Shown: piece after piece, positions 8,855 through 16,811 of the stretch
Numbering within the stretch: position 1 is the stretch's first letter
How the letters are laid out: each line of letters opens with the position of its first letter
DNA from: an uncultured Acetatifactor sp.
GTDB taxonomy: Bacteria; Bacillota; Clostridia; Lachnospirales; Lachnospiraceae
Length of the DNA: 47,112 nt
Reading direction: 5' to 3'
Assembly (NCBI GenBank): GCA_947627535.1
Contig: CANQWM010000020.1
Span: 1 to 47,112, forward strand
Notes under the pieces: generated by a model
The model's database searches: none
The model's input: the letters and a program-made list of their open reading frames with translations, nothing else
What the model was told of the DNA's origin: nothing
Position numbers and translations under genes: made by a program

Positions 8855-10669
8855 TCAGTCCGCATCCGCCAGCTCCTGTTCCAGACGCTGTTTTTCGCAG
8901 ATGTGGGCGTAAAATCCTCCCGCCTCCAGCAGCTCTCTGTGGGTGCCGTATTCCGTAAGCTTTCCCTCTTCCAGGACCGCTATGTGGTCCGCCTGCTGAA
9001 GGGTCGAGATCCTGTGGGCGATGAGGATGGTGGTTTTGCCTCTTCTGATCCGGAGAAGGTTGCTAAGGATCTGTTCCTCCGTGTCCGTATCTACCGCCGA
9101 GAGAGAGTCGTCCAGGATCAGAACGGCGGAATCCTTCAGGAGCGCCCGGGCGATGGCGCTGCGCTGCTTCTGGCCGCCGGAGAGGGTGACGCCCCTTTCG
9201 CCCACCAGCGTCCGGTAGGCCTCCGGAAATTCCATGATGTTGTCATGGATACAGGCGTCTTTTGCCGCCTGCACGATCCGCTCCCGCAGGTCGGGATGAT
9301 CCGAGATCCGCTCCTCCAGACCGAACGCGATATTTTCCTCCAGCGTATCCGAAAAGAGAAAATTATCCTGAGGGACGTAAGCCATATCCCGGTGAAGCAC
9401 GGCCAGAGGGTATTTGTCTATGGGGACGCCGTCCAGAAGGATGGCGCCCTTCTCACAGTCATAGACCCGCAGCAGCAGGTCGGCCAGCGTGGATTTTCCG
9501 CTGCCCGTCCGCGCCAGGATTCCCAGCATCTCTCCCGGCTCTACATGGAGACTGACGTGGGAGAGGACGGGCGTTATGCCGTCCGGGTAGGTGAAGGTCA
9601 GATCCCTTATGTCGATGCCGCCCATAAGCCGTATACCGGTTTCGCCTTCCTGGGCAGGCGCGGGGCAAAGATCGATGATATCCGGTTTTTCCTGAAAAAT
9701 CATGGCAATCCGCCGTAAGGCCGCGGCGGCCTGGGTGAAGGTGTTGATGGAATCGCCGCAGGCGATCATGGGCCAGACCAGCATACCGATGTAGGAATTA
9801 AAGGCCACAAACTGGCCGATGCTGATCTGCCCGTCCAGCACCATGCGGCCGCCGAAGACCAGAGTGAGCAGCAGGCTCACGCCGGTGACCGCGTCTAAAA
9901 AAGGGTTGACTACCGCCCAGAGCTTGACGGCGGACAGGGTTTTTTCCATGCTGTTCCTGCTGGCGCTGTCGAAGGAGGCAAGATCTTTTTCCTCCTGAAC
10001 AAAAGCCTTCAGAACGCGGATGCCCGCCATACTTTCCTGCACCTTGTCTGACAGGTCGGAGAACGCCTGCTGTCTTTTCAGATGACGCTTTTTGGATTCG
10101 ATCCCGAAAAAATAGCAGGAGACGGCAACAAGGGTCAGAGGGATAAAGGCAAAGACGGTCAGCTGGAAGCTGACGTACAGGATCATTTTTACCAGCACCA
10201 TCAGGGTCATGATCACGGCGTCGAAGGCGGTGATCACCGCCATGCCGCAGGCCTGTCTGACGGCCTGGAGGTCGTTGGTAAAGTGGGCCATCAGATCCCC
10301 TGTTTTGCGGCTGTTGTAATAGCGTGCGGACAGGGTTTCGAGATGGGCGAACATATCGTTGCGCAGGCGGTATTCGATGCCCCGGGAAGCGCCTACGATA
10401 AAAAAGCGCCAGCCGAACCTTCCCAGCGTCATGGTAAGACCTGCCGCAAGAATGCCCGCCAGAAGCGGCCTTACGTCGGTGAGAGTGCCGTCTGTCAGGC
10501 CGTCTATGATCTCGCCGGTAAACTGGGGGATGTAAAGGCTTGCCAGGTCGACGAGGAGCAGGACGGTGATTCCCGCTATGTAATGCCACTTGTACCGCAG
10601 AAGATAGGGCATCAGCGAAAAGCTATTCTGTTTTGTCGCAGCGCTTGTGGCTGTCATGGTATTTTTCAT
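8855..10669 (-). CDS. ABC exporter subunit 1 (BmrC/YheI-like), degenerate catalytic site
   Basis: Half-transporter of 604 residues and the first gene of the pair. The ATG at 10669 has AGGAA 6 bases upstream. Membrane helices occupy about 28-325. The nucleotide-binding domain carries Walker A ARTGSGKST, the canonical signature LSGGQKQRSAIARA, and Walker B VLILDDSLSAVD, where the catalytic Glu is replaced by Asp. That is the usual mark of the degenerate-site subunit in heterodimeric exporters. The good signature here should pair with the good Walker B of the partner. The stop at 8855 lies about 20 bp before the partner's start, so the two genes form an operon. Gene order matches yheI-yheH of Bacillus. 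Confidence 0.93.
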   Translation of the reverse strand: MKNTMTATSAATKQNSFSLMPYLLRYKWHYIAGITVLLLVDLASLYIPQFTGEIIDGLTDGTLTDVRPLLAGILAAGLTMTLGRFGWRFFIVGASRGIEYRLRNDMFAHLETLSARYYNSRKTGDLMAHFTNDLQAVRQACGMAVITAFDAVIMTLMVLVKMILYVSFQLTVFAFIPLTLVAVSCYFFGIESKKRHLKRQQAFSDLSDKVQESMAGIRVLKAFVQEEKDLASFDSASRNSMEKTLSAVKLWAVVNPFLDAVTGVSLLLTLVFGGRMVLDGQISIGQFVAFNSYIGMLVWPMIACGDSINTFTQAAAALRRIAMIFQEKPDIIDLCPAPAQEGETGIRLMGGIDIRDLTFTYPDGITPVLSHVSLHVEPGEMLGILARTGSGKSTLADLLLRVYDCEKGAILLDGVPIDKYPLAVLHRDMAYVPQDNFLFSDTLEENIAFGLEERISDHPDLRERIVQAAKDACIHDNIMEFPEAYRTLVGERGVTLSGGQKQRSAIARALLKDSAVLILDDSLSAVDTDTEEQILSNLLRIRRGKTTILIAHRISTLQQADHIAVLEEGKLTEYGTHRELLEAGGFYAHICEKQRLEQELADAD

Positions 10670-10701
10670 ATCGCGTTCCTGTTTTTGCGGGTAACATATT
10701 G

Positions 10702-10730
10702 AGTATACCTCATTTCCAGCGGATTGTCAT
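10702..10730 (-). promoter_or_regulatory. Promoter of the ABC exporter operon
   Basis: Read on the minus strand, ATGACA (10730-10725) and TATACT (10707-10702) are separated by exactly 17 bp. The ATG of the first exporter gene follows about 33 bases downstream. The -35 elements of this and the divergent promoter are about 33 bp apart. Confidence 0.6.
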
Positions 10731-10762
10731 GCAAAAAATCCCGGAGCAAAGATTTATTTTCA

Positions 10763-10791
10763 TTGCCGAAGAAGTCTTTGTATGGTATACT
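10763..10791 (+). promoter_or_regulatory. Promoter of the DHH phosphoesterase gene
   Basis: TTGCCG (10763-10768) and TATACT (10786-10791) are separated by 17 bp, with the GTG start about 78 bases downstream. It is divergent from the exporter promoter. Confidence 0.6.
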
Positions 10792-10868
10792 ATATAAGTA
10801 TGATTTCGGGTTGTTAACCGCATGTTTCGGCGGCGGATATTATTGTGAGAGACTAGGAGGAAATACAG

Positions 10869-11789
10869 GTGAGATTAGTTACGAGATCTGATTTTGACGG
10901 ACTTGCATGCGGCGCGCTGCTGTTGGAGGCAGGTGTTATCGACTGTTGGAAATTCGTACATCCGAAGGATCTGCAGGACGGCCTGATAGAGGTGGATGAG
11001 AATGACTGCCTTGCAAACGTGCCTTATGTGGAGGGATGCGGTCTGTGGTTCGACCATCATTCCAGTGAGTTCGAGCGCAACCAGCTGGAGGGAAAGTATA
11101 AGGGAGAGAGCAGGATCACTCCTTCCTGTGCCCGCATTATCTACGAGTATTACGGCGGAAGAGAGCGCTTCCCGCAGTTCGACGATATGATGGAAGCCGT
11201 GGATAAGGTGGATTCCGGCAATCTCACCGTTGACGAGGTGATGAATCCGAAGGGATGGATACTTGTGGGATTTCTGATGGACCCCAGGACGGGCCTGGGG
11301 CGCTGGAGACAGTTTTCCATTTCAAATTATCAGCTGATGGAGAAGCTGATGCACTGCTGCCGGGACATGAGCACGGAACAGATCCTGGAGCTTCCCGACG
11401 TAAAAGAGCGGATCGAGGTGTATAACGAACAGGCCGAAAAGTTTCAGGAGATGGTAAAGGCCCATACCAGGGTGGAGGGCAACGTGATCATCAGCGATCT
11501 GCGGGGCGTTGATCCGATCTACACCGGAAACCGCTTTATGATCTACAGTATGTATCCGGAGCAGAACATCTCCGCGTGGATCGTGAGCGGAAAGGGCGGC
11601 ATGGGCTGTTCCGCCGCGGTGGGATACAGTATCATAAACAAGACCTCCGATGTAAATGTGGGAAGTCTTATGCTGAAATATAACGGCGGCGGCCATAAGA
11701 AGGTGGGAACCTGTCAGTTTTCCGATGAAACCATGGGGACGGAGCTTCCGAAGATGCTGGATGAACTCTGCCGGCTGGCAAACGGCTGA
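10869..11789 (+). CDS. DHH-family phosphoesterase
   Basis: Predicted metal-dependent phosphoesterase of 306 residues. The GTG start at 10869 has AGGAGG about 8 bases upstream. Conserved DHH-family residues are visible: RSDFDG (Asp8, Asp10), the namesake FDHHSSE (Asp62-His64), and EAVDKVDSG. The C-terminal GGGH motif (about 273-276) is typical of the DHHA1 substrate-binding domain. Relatives include nanoRNases, oligonucleotide or cyclic dinucleotide phosphodiesterases and exopolyphosphatases, and the sequence alone does not pick one. No N-terminal sensory domain of the GdpP type is present, so it is a stand-alone soluble enzyme. Confidence 0.85.
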   Translation: MRLVTRSDFDGLACGALLLEAGVIDCWKFVHPKDLQDGLIEVDENDCLANVPYVEGCGLWFDHHSSEFERNQLEGKYKGESRITPSCARIIYEYYGGRERFPQFDDMMEAVDKVDSGNLTVDEVMNPKGWILVGFLMDPRTGLGRWRQFSISNYQLMEKLMHCCRDMSTEQILELPDVKERIEVYNEQAEKFQEMVKAHTRVEGNVIISDLRGVDPIYTGNRFMIYSMYPEQNISAWIVSGKGGMGCSAAVGYSIINKTSDVNVGSLMLKYNGGGHKKVGTCQFSDETMGTELPKMLDELCRLANG

Positions 11790-11838
11790 CGGCGCGCCGC
11801 GGCAGAAGCATATTTTTCTTCCGCAGGATGTGTAAGTG

Positions 11839-11896
11839 CCTTCAGGAGCGGATAAACTCTGAAGGAAATAGGAAATTAAGGCTGCCGTCAGGCAGC
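11839..11896 (+). other. Two small hairpins in the leader of the DUF4358 gene
   Basis: CCTTCAG (11839-11845) pairs with CTGAAGG (11859-11865), and GCTGCC (11881-11886) pairs with GGCAGC (11891-11896) around a GTCA loop. The second lies just before the ribosome binding site. No T-run follows, so they are leader structures rather than terminators. Confidence 0.4.
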
Positions 11897-11913
11897 GGAA
11901 CGGAGGGAAGGAT

Positions 11914-12561
11914 ATGAAAAGAATATGGGCCTTGTTCTGTGCGGGTATGCTGGTTCTTGGCATGGCAGGCTGCGGCGGGAAAGATGACGGGAAGCAGGAG
12001 GGCGGCCAGACGCAGGGTTCTGCGGGGGCCGGTCAGGAGACGGCGGGTACGCCGGATTCCGGTCAGCAGGAAGATCCTTCGGAAAGCCATAATTACGAAG
12101 AAGGCTGGACGGAGGAAATGGAGAAGATAAAGCAGGCGGTGGTGGATAATCTGGGTGAGGACTACTGGCCCAACACGGCGATGACGCCCGACATGATGGA
12201 AAGCCTGCTGGGCATCACGCCGGACATGTATGAGGACTATTTTGCGGAGATGCCCGCGATCAATGTGAATGTGGATATGCTCGTGGTCGTCAAGGCTGCC
12301 GCGGATAAAGCGGATGCGGTGGAAGAAGCGCTGCTGGCGTATTATGACAGAAATGTCAGCGACACCATGCAGTATCCCCAGAATGTCGGAAAGATACAGG
12401 CTGCCAGAGTGGAGCGGATCGGCAGTTACGTGATCTTTGCGCAGCTTGGCGCGGATACCACAGCGGTTTCCGAGGAGGGAGACAACGAGGTCATCATCGC
12501 CCACTGCCAGGAGGTCAACGATCTTGTCATAGAGATCATCAGCAACCTGATTGAACACTGA
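11914..12561 (+). CDS. DUF4358 lipoprotein
   Basis: Small lipoprotein of 215 residues. GGAGGGAAGGAT precedes the ATG. The signal peptide ends in GMAGC (lipobox Cys20) and is followed by a Gly/Gln-rich linker to about residue 55. The body (about 60-215) has the pattern of DUF4358: LGITPDMYEDYFAEMP, then a strand-rich VNVDMLVVVKAA, and YVIFAQLGAD. No enzymatic residues are recognised. It sits 36 bases before an MBOAT acyltransferase gene and a DHHW gene, and the same trio recurs in Lachnospiraceae as far as I recall. A helper role in surface acylation is therefore inferred from context only. Confidence 0.75.
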   Translation: MKRIWALFCAGMLVLGMAGCGGKDDGKQEGGQTQGSAGAGQETAGTPDSGQQEDPSESHNYEEGWTEEMEKIKQAVVDNLGEDYWPNTAMTPDMMESLLGITPDMYEDYFAEMPAINVNVDMLVVVKAAADKADAVEEALLAYYDRNVSDTMQYPQNVGKIQAARVERIGSYVIFAQLGADTTAVSEEGDNEVIIAHCQEVNDLVIEIISNLIEH

Positions 12562-12597
12562 TCGGTACGATAAGAGCATTCGTGAAGGAGATATGCC

Positions 12598-14007
12598 ATG
12601 GTATTCAGCAGCGTATTATTCCTTTTTCGGTTTCTGCCTGTTTTTATGTTGTGTTATTTTCTGGCTCCCGGGAGGATGAAAAATTTCATCCTCCTTTTGG
12701 GGAGTTTGTTTTTTTATGCCTGGGGAGAGCCGGTTTATGTGGTGCTGATGCTGTTTTCCACGGTGACGGACTATGTGAACGGGCTGCTGATCGAACGGCT
12801 CCGGGGCAGCAGGAGGGCGATTCTTCCTCTGGCGGCATCGGTTGTGATCAATCTGGCGCTGCTGGGGTTTTTCAAGTATGCGGATTTTCTGATCCAAACG
12901 GTGAACGCCCTGGCGGGAACTTCTCTCCCACTTCTGGACCTGGATCTGCCAATCGGTATTTCGTTTTATACCTTTCAGACCATGTCCTATACCATTGATG
13001 TATATCGGGGCCGTGTAAAGGCACAGAAAAATATTCTGGATTTCGGCGTCTATGTCACGATGTTTCCCCAGCTGATCGCGGGACCCATCGTAAAGTATAA
13101 GGATGTGGCGCAGCAGCTTCACAGCCGGCCGGTGGATGTGGAGGCGGTGAGCCGCGGCCTGAAGCGGTTCTGCATGGGATTGGCGAAAAAGGTGCTGCTC
13201 GCCAACAATCTGGGCGTTCTCTGGGAGGAGGTATCCGGCCAGGGATTTCAGGACATGAGTATGATGACATCCTGGCTTGGGATTCTGGCGTTCGCGTTTC
13301 AGATCTACTTTGATTTTTCCGGATACTCCGACATGGCTATCGGCCTGGGTGCAATTCTGGGATTTCATTTTCCGGAGAACTTTAATTACCCTTATATTTC
13401 CGCGTCCATTACGGAGTTTTGGCGAAGATGGCATATTTCCCTGGGGAGCTGGTTTCGGGAATATGTATATATTCCGCTGGGGGGAAACCGTCGCGGGCTG
13501 CCAAGGCAGATACGGAATATTCTGATCGTATGGACGCTTACGGGCATATGGCACGGGGCGGGCTGGAACTTCCTGCTCTGGGGCCTTTGGTTTGCCTTTC
13601 TGCTGGTGTTGGAAAAACTGTTTCTGGGAAGGGTGCTGTCCTGGCTTCCGCGGGTGGCAGGAATGCTGTATACCTGGGGGGCAGTGCTGGCGGGGTGGGT
13701 GCTGTTTGCCCTCGCGGCGGGGGACGAGATCCTCGCCTGCCTGCAGGCTATGACTGGCGCAGGCGGAATTTTTGACGCAAACGCTCTCTATCTGGGCCGG
13801 GAATACATGGTGCTGCTTGGGATCGCGGCGGTGGCGGCGACACCCATCCCGAAAAAGCTGGCGGTCAGACTGGAAAATTCAAAGGCGGGACTGTGCGTGG
13901 CGCTGTTCCGGCTGTGTGAAAAGGTGGTTCCCGCCGCGCTTTTGCTGTTGTGTATTGCGGGGATTGTGGATGATTCCTATAATCCGTTTTTGTATTTCCG
14001 CTTTTGA
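12598..14007 (+). CDS. MBOAT-family O-acyltransferase (AlgI/DltB-like)
   Basis: Multi-pass membrane protein of 469 residues that should move acyl groups, probably acetyl, across the membrane to an exported polymer. GAAGGAG precedes the ATG at 12598. The start MVFSSVLFLFRFLPVF and the GSLFFYAWGEP segment are typical of the AlgI/PatA branch. The phrase PIGISFYTFQTMSYTIDVYRG and the catalytic motif GIWHGAGWNFLLWG, with the invariant His319, are intact. About 10 hydrophobic helices can be read. It lies 30 bases before a DHHW gene, as in other two-protein O-acylation systems. The target polymer is not shown by the sequence. Confidence 0.92.
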   Translation: MVFSSVLFLFRFLPVFMLCYFLAPGRMKNFILLLGSLFFYAWGEPVYVVLMLFSTVTDYVNGLLIERLRGSRRAILPLAASVVINLALLGFFKYADFLIQTVNALAGTSLPLLDLDLPIGISFYTFQTMSYTIDVYRGRVKAQKNILDFGVYVTMFPQLIAGPIVKYKDVAQQLHSRPVDVEAVSRGLKRFCMGLAKKVLLANNLGVLWEEVSGQGFQDMSMMTSWLGILAFAFQIYFDFSGYSDMAIGLGAILGFHFPENFNYPYISASITEFWRRWHISLGSWFREYVYIPLGGNRRGLPRQIRNILIVWTLTGIWHGAGWNFLLWGLWFAFLLVLEKLFLGRVLSWLPRVAGMLYTWGAVLAGWVLFALAAGDEILACLQAMTGAGGIFDANALYLGREYMVLLGIAAVAATPIPKKLAVRLENSKAGLCVALFRLCEKVVPAALLLLCIAGIVDDSYNPFLYFRF

Positions 14008-14037
14008 GGCGGACCGTAAAGGAAGGAGGACAGGGCT

Positions 14038-15159
14038 GTGAGGGAAAAAGGCAATGCCGTATTTACCATAGTGTTTCTTTCATCCATTTTTATAATTTTT
14101 ACGCTTGCCGATCTCTTCAGCGGGACAAAGCTGTTCTCGGAATCGGAAAACCGGCTGCTGGCCCAAAAGCCGGAATTGTCGGCGCAGGCGCTTTTTGAAG
14201 GAAATTATACGGCTGATTATGAAAAATATGTGGCGGATCAGTTTGTGGGCCGGGACAAATGGATTTATCTGAAGACGAAAACGGATCTGCTGCTTCAGAA
14301 AAAGACGGTCAACGGTGTCTACCTTGGGGCGGACGGCTATCTGATCGAGCAGCATCTTCCTGAAGACTACCCAGAACAGCTGGAGGATGAAAAGCTTGCG
14401 CTGCTTGCGCCTCTTGTGACGGATTGGAACGCCACGGTGATGCTGGTGCCTGCCGCAGACAATATCCTGAAGGAAAAGCTGCCTGCCTATGCGCCTTATT
14501 ATGACGAGACGTCGCTGCTGGAACGGGTGGCGCAGCTTGCGGGGGACGGACAGTATGTGGATGTGTACGCTGCGCTCAGAAAACATGCGGGGGAGGAAAT
14601 TTACTATCGGACGGACCATCACTGGACCAGTCTCGGGGCGTATTACGGTTACCTTGCCTGGGCGGAGACCACGGGGGCTGCGCCTGTGGCTTATGATCCG
14701 GGCGGGATGGTCACAGCCAGCGAAGCGTTTCTGGGTACGCTGCATTCCAAGATCAATATTGACTGGGAGCCGGATTGTCTCCGGTATTTTCCGGAAACCC
14801 TGGAGCAGACGCCCCATATCACATACGATTACGGGGAAACGACCCAGAGCTATTATGAGGAGTCCTATCTGGACACAAAAAACAAATACGGATTTTTCCT
14901 GGATGACAATCATGGGTTTGTTGAGATCGAAACCGGTTATCGGAACGGGAAGACATTGTTTGTGCTGAAGGATTCCTACGCAAACAGTGTAATTCCGCTG
15001 CTTGCGCCCCACTATGAAAAGATTTATGTGGTGGATCTGCGGTATTATAACGGCAGGCTTTTTGCGCTGATGGAACAGTGCCGGCCGAATCGGGGAATGG
15101 ACGTGCTGCTCCTTTATAACTGTATTCATTTTCTGGAGGATTTCCGCTATTTTAAATGA
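14038..15159 (+). CDS. DHHW / AlgX-like SGNH-type protein, partner of the MBOAT
   Basis: Predicted exported, membrane-anchored protein of 373 residues with one N-terminal hydrophobic segment (about 6-25). The GTG start has GGAAGGAGG upstream. It matches the DHHW family, which is related to AlgJ/AlgX acetyltransferase-like proteins. The motif RTDHHWTS has Asp193, His194, His195 and Trp196. The phrase LAQKPELSAQALFEGNYTAD and the late KDSYANSVIPLLAPHY block, typical of the family's SGNH-like core, are also present. Its likely job is to transfer the acyl group delivered by the MBOAT protein to the extracellular substrate. This is inferred from AlgIJ-type systems. Confidence 0.85.
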   Translation: MREKGNAVFTIVFLSSIFIIFTLADLFSGTKLFSESENRLLAQKPELSAQALFEGNYTADYEKYVADQFVGRDKWIYLKTKTDLLLQKKTVNGVYLGADGYLIEQHLPEDYPEQLEDEKLALLAPLVTDWNATVMLVPAADNILKEKLPAYAPYYDETSLLERVAQLAGDGQYVDVYAALRKHAGEEIYYRTDHHWTSLGAYYGYLAWAETTGAAPVAYDPGGMVTASEAFLGTLHSKINIDWEPDCLRYFPETLEQTPHITYDYGETTQSYYEESYLDTKNKYGFFLDDNHGFVEIETGYRNGKTLFVLKDSYANSVIPLLAPHYEKIYVVDLRYYNGRLFALMEQCRPNRGMDVLLLYNCIHFLEDFRYFK

Positions 15160-15178
15160 ACGGGAGAGTTGAAATTTT

Positions 15179-15856
15179 ATGGGTATAGGCGGAGCGAAAG
15201 CGATGAGGGCGGTGGTCTTTGACATGGACGGCGTTCTGTTTGACACGGAACGGATCTGCAGGGACAGCTGGCTGGAGACGGCGAGGAAAAGAGGACTGCC
15301 AGGGATGGAAGAGATATTTCCAAGATGTATCGGTCTTAACAGCAACGGCAGCAGGAAGATCGTGACGCAGGCATACGGCGGGGACTTTGACTATGACAAT
15401 TTCCGACGGGAGGCTTCCGATTGGTTCTGGGATTACATAGACAGAAACGGAGTTCCCATTATGCCGGGGGCTGAGGCATTGCTTTTATGGCTGAAGGAAA
15501 ACGGCTGGATGCTGGGACTGGCTTCTTCTACCAGGCAGGCCAGTGTGGCGTCCTGTCTGGAGCGGTCGGGATTAGATCGTTTTTTCCCGGTGGTGGTTAC
15601 CGGTGACATGGTAGAGTATTCCAAGCCGAGGCCGGATATTTATCTGCTGGCCTGCAGCCGGATGGGGATAGAGCCTGGGGAATCCTATGCTGTGGAGGAT
15701 TCTCCCAATGGGATCAGGGCGGCCAGCGCGGCGGGAATGCGTCCGCTGATGGTGCCGGACATGATCCCGCCGGATCAGGAAATGCGGAAACTGAGCTTCC
15801 GGATTTTTGAAGACCTGAATCAGGTACTCGCATATTTGAAAGAGAAGGCGGAGTGA
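15179..15856 (+). CDS. HAD-superfamily phosphatase/phosphomutase
   Basis: Cytosolic HAD subfamily IA enzyme of about 225 residues. Motif I is VVFDMDGVLFDTE with the nucleophile Asp. Motif II sits in LGLASSTRQ, the Lys in YSKPRPDIYLLA, and the acidic motif IV in VEDSPNGIRAA. A helical cap lies between motifs I and II. The closest pattern is beta-phosphoglucomutase or general sugar-phosphate phosphatase; substrate cannot be assigned. Two starts are possible: the ATG at 15179 (GGGAGA 11 bases upstream) or the ATG at 15203 (GGCGGAG upstream), which begins directly before the HAD fold. The gene ends 3 bases before rsmA. Confidence 0.85.
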   Translation: MGIGGAKAMRAVVFDMDGVLFDTERICRDSWLETARKRGLPGMEEIFPRCIGLNSNGSRKIVTQAYGGDFDYDNFRREASDWFWDYIDRNGVPIMPGAEALLLWLKENGWMLGLASSTRQASVASCLERSGLDRFFPVVVTGDMVEYSKPRPDIYLLACSRMGIEPGESYAVEDSPNGIRAASAAGMRPLMVPDMIPPDQEMRKLSFRIFEDLNQVLAYLKEKAE

Positions 15857-15859
15857 ATC

Positions 15860-16729
15860 ATGGCCGATTCTGGAATACCTCAAAATACAATTGAGATTTT
15901 ACAAAAGTATGATTTCCGTATTCAAAAGAAATACGGACAGAATTTCTTGATAGATCAGAGCGTGCTGAACCGAATCGTGGAAGCCGCCGGGATCGAAGGG
16001 GATGACTGTGTGCTGGAGATCGGTCCGGGGCTTGGCACCATGACACGCTGTCTGGCGGAGCGTGCCGGCAGGGTGGCAGCGGTGGAGATCGACAGGAATC
16101 TGATTCCGGTTCTGAAAGAGACGCTGGCGGGTTATGACAATATAACGCTGATCAACGATGATATTCTGAAGGTGGATCTCAACGGCATTGTCGCAGAACT
16201 GAATGGCGGACGGCCTGTGAAGGTGGTGGCAAATCTGCCCTACTATATCACAACGCCGATCATCATGAAATTGCTGGAAAGTCATGTGCCTCTGCAGAGC
16301 ATTACCGTCATGGTCCAGAAAGAAGTGGCGGACCGGATGCAGGCGGGACCGGGGACAAAGGATTACGGCGCCCTTTCTCTGGCGGTGCAGTATTACGCAA
16401 AACCGGAGATCGTGGCCAACGTTCCGCCTAATTGTTTTATACCCAGACCCAGTGTGGGGAGCGCTGTGATCCGGCTTACCAGGTATGAGAAGCCGCCCGT
16501 ACAGGTCAGGGACGAGACCGGATTATTTACGCTGATCAGAGCGGCCTTCAACCAGAGAAGGAAAACCCTGACAAACGCCCTTTACAATGCACAGGGCCTT
16601 CATGTACCGAAAGAGCGGACCGCCCAGGCGCTTGAACGGCTGGGGCTGCCGTCCTCCATTCGGGGAGAGGCACTTACGCTGGAACAGTTCGCGGCTCTTG
16701 ATTTCTTAATTTATGCCTTTTATTTTTGA
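15860..16729 (+). CDS. rsmA: 16S rRNA dimethyladenosine transferase RsmA (KsgA)
   Basis: Dimethylates two adjacent adenosines in the 3' hairpin of 16S rRNA using S-adenosylmethionine during small-subunit maturation. The 289-residue length is normal. Recognisable blocks are KKYGQNFLID near the N-terminus, motif I VLEIGPGLGTMT, the acidic loop VAAVEIDRNL, and the catalytic motif IV NLPYYITTPI. The C-terminal block FIPRPSVGSAVIRL and FNQRRKTLTNAL are also typical. The start ATG at 15860 lies 3 bases after the HAD gene, with GGCGGAG upstream. The TGA stop lies inside the -35 hexamer of the next promoter. Confidence 0.97.
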   Translation: MADSGIPQNTIEILQKYDFRIQKKYGQNFLIDQSVLNRIVEAAGIEGDDCVLEIGPGLGTMTRCLAERAGRVAAVEIDRNLIPVLKETLAGYDNITLINDDILKVDLNGIVAELNGGRPVKVVANLPYYITTPIIMKLLESHVPLQSITVMVQKEVADRMQAGPGTKDYGALSLAVQYYAKPEIVANVPPNCFIPRPSVGSAVIRLTRYEKPPVQVRDETGLFTLIRAAFNQRRKTLTNALYNAQGLHVPKERTAQALERLGLPSSIRGEALTLEQFAALDFLIYAFYF

Positions 16730-16755
16730 CATACGCACGGTTGCTATGATAAAAT
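16726..16755 (+). promoter_or_regulatory. Promoter of the TPR/pseudo-AAA gene
   Basis: TTGACA (16726-16731) overlaps the TGA stop codon of rsmA. TAAAAT (16750-16755) follows after 18 bp. The TTG start lies about 57 bases downstream, behind AGGGGAGCGG. Confidence 0.6.
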
Positions 16756-16811
16756 AATTTTATTCTGGAAAGCATAGTGAAGCTTACGTACCGATAGGGG
16801 AGCGGATTACC

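Noticed and set aside
14080..15345. 421-codon open frame on the minus strand
   Set aside because: It lies opposite the DHHW gene and the HAD start. There is no ribosome site and the product is very basic.
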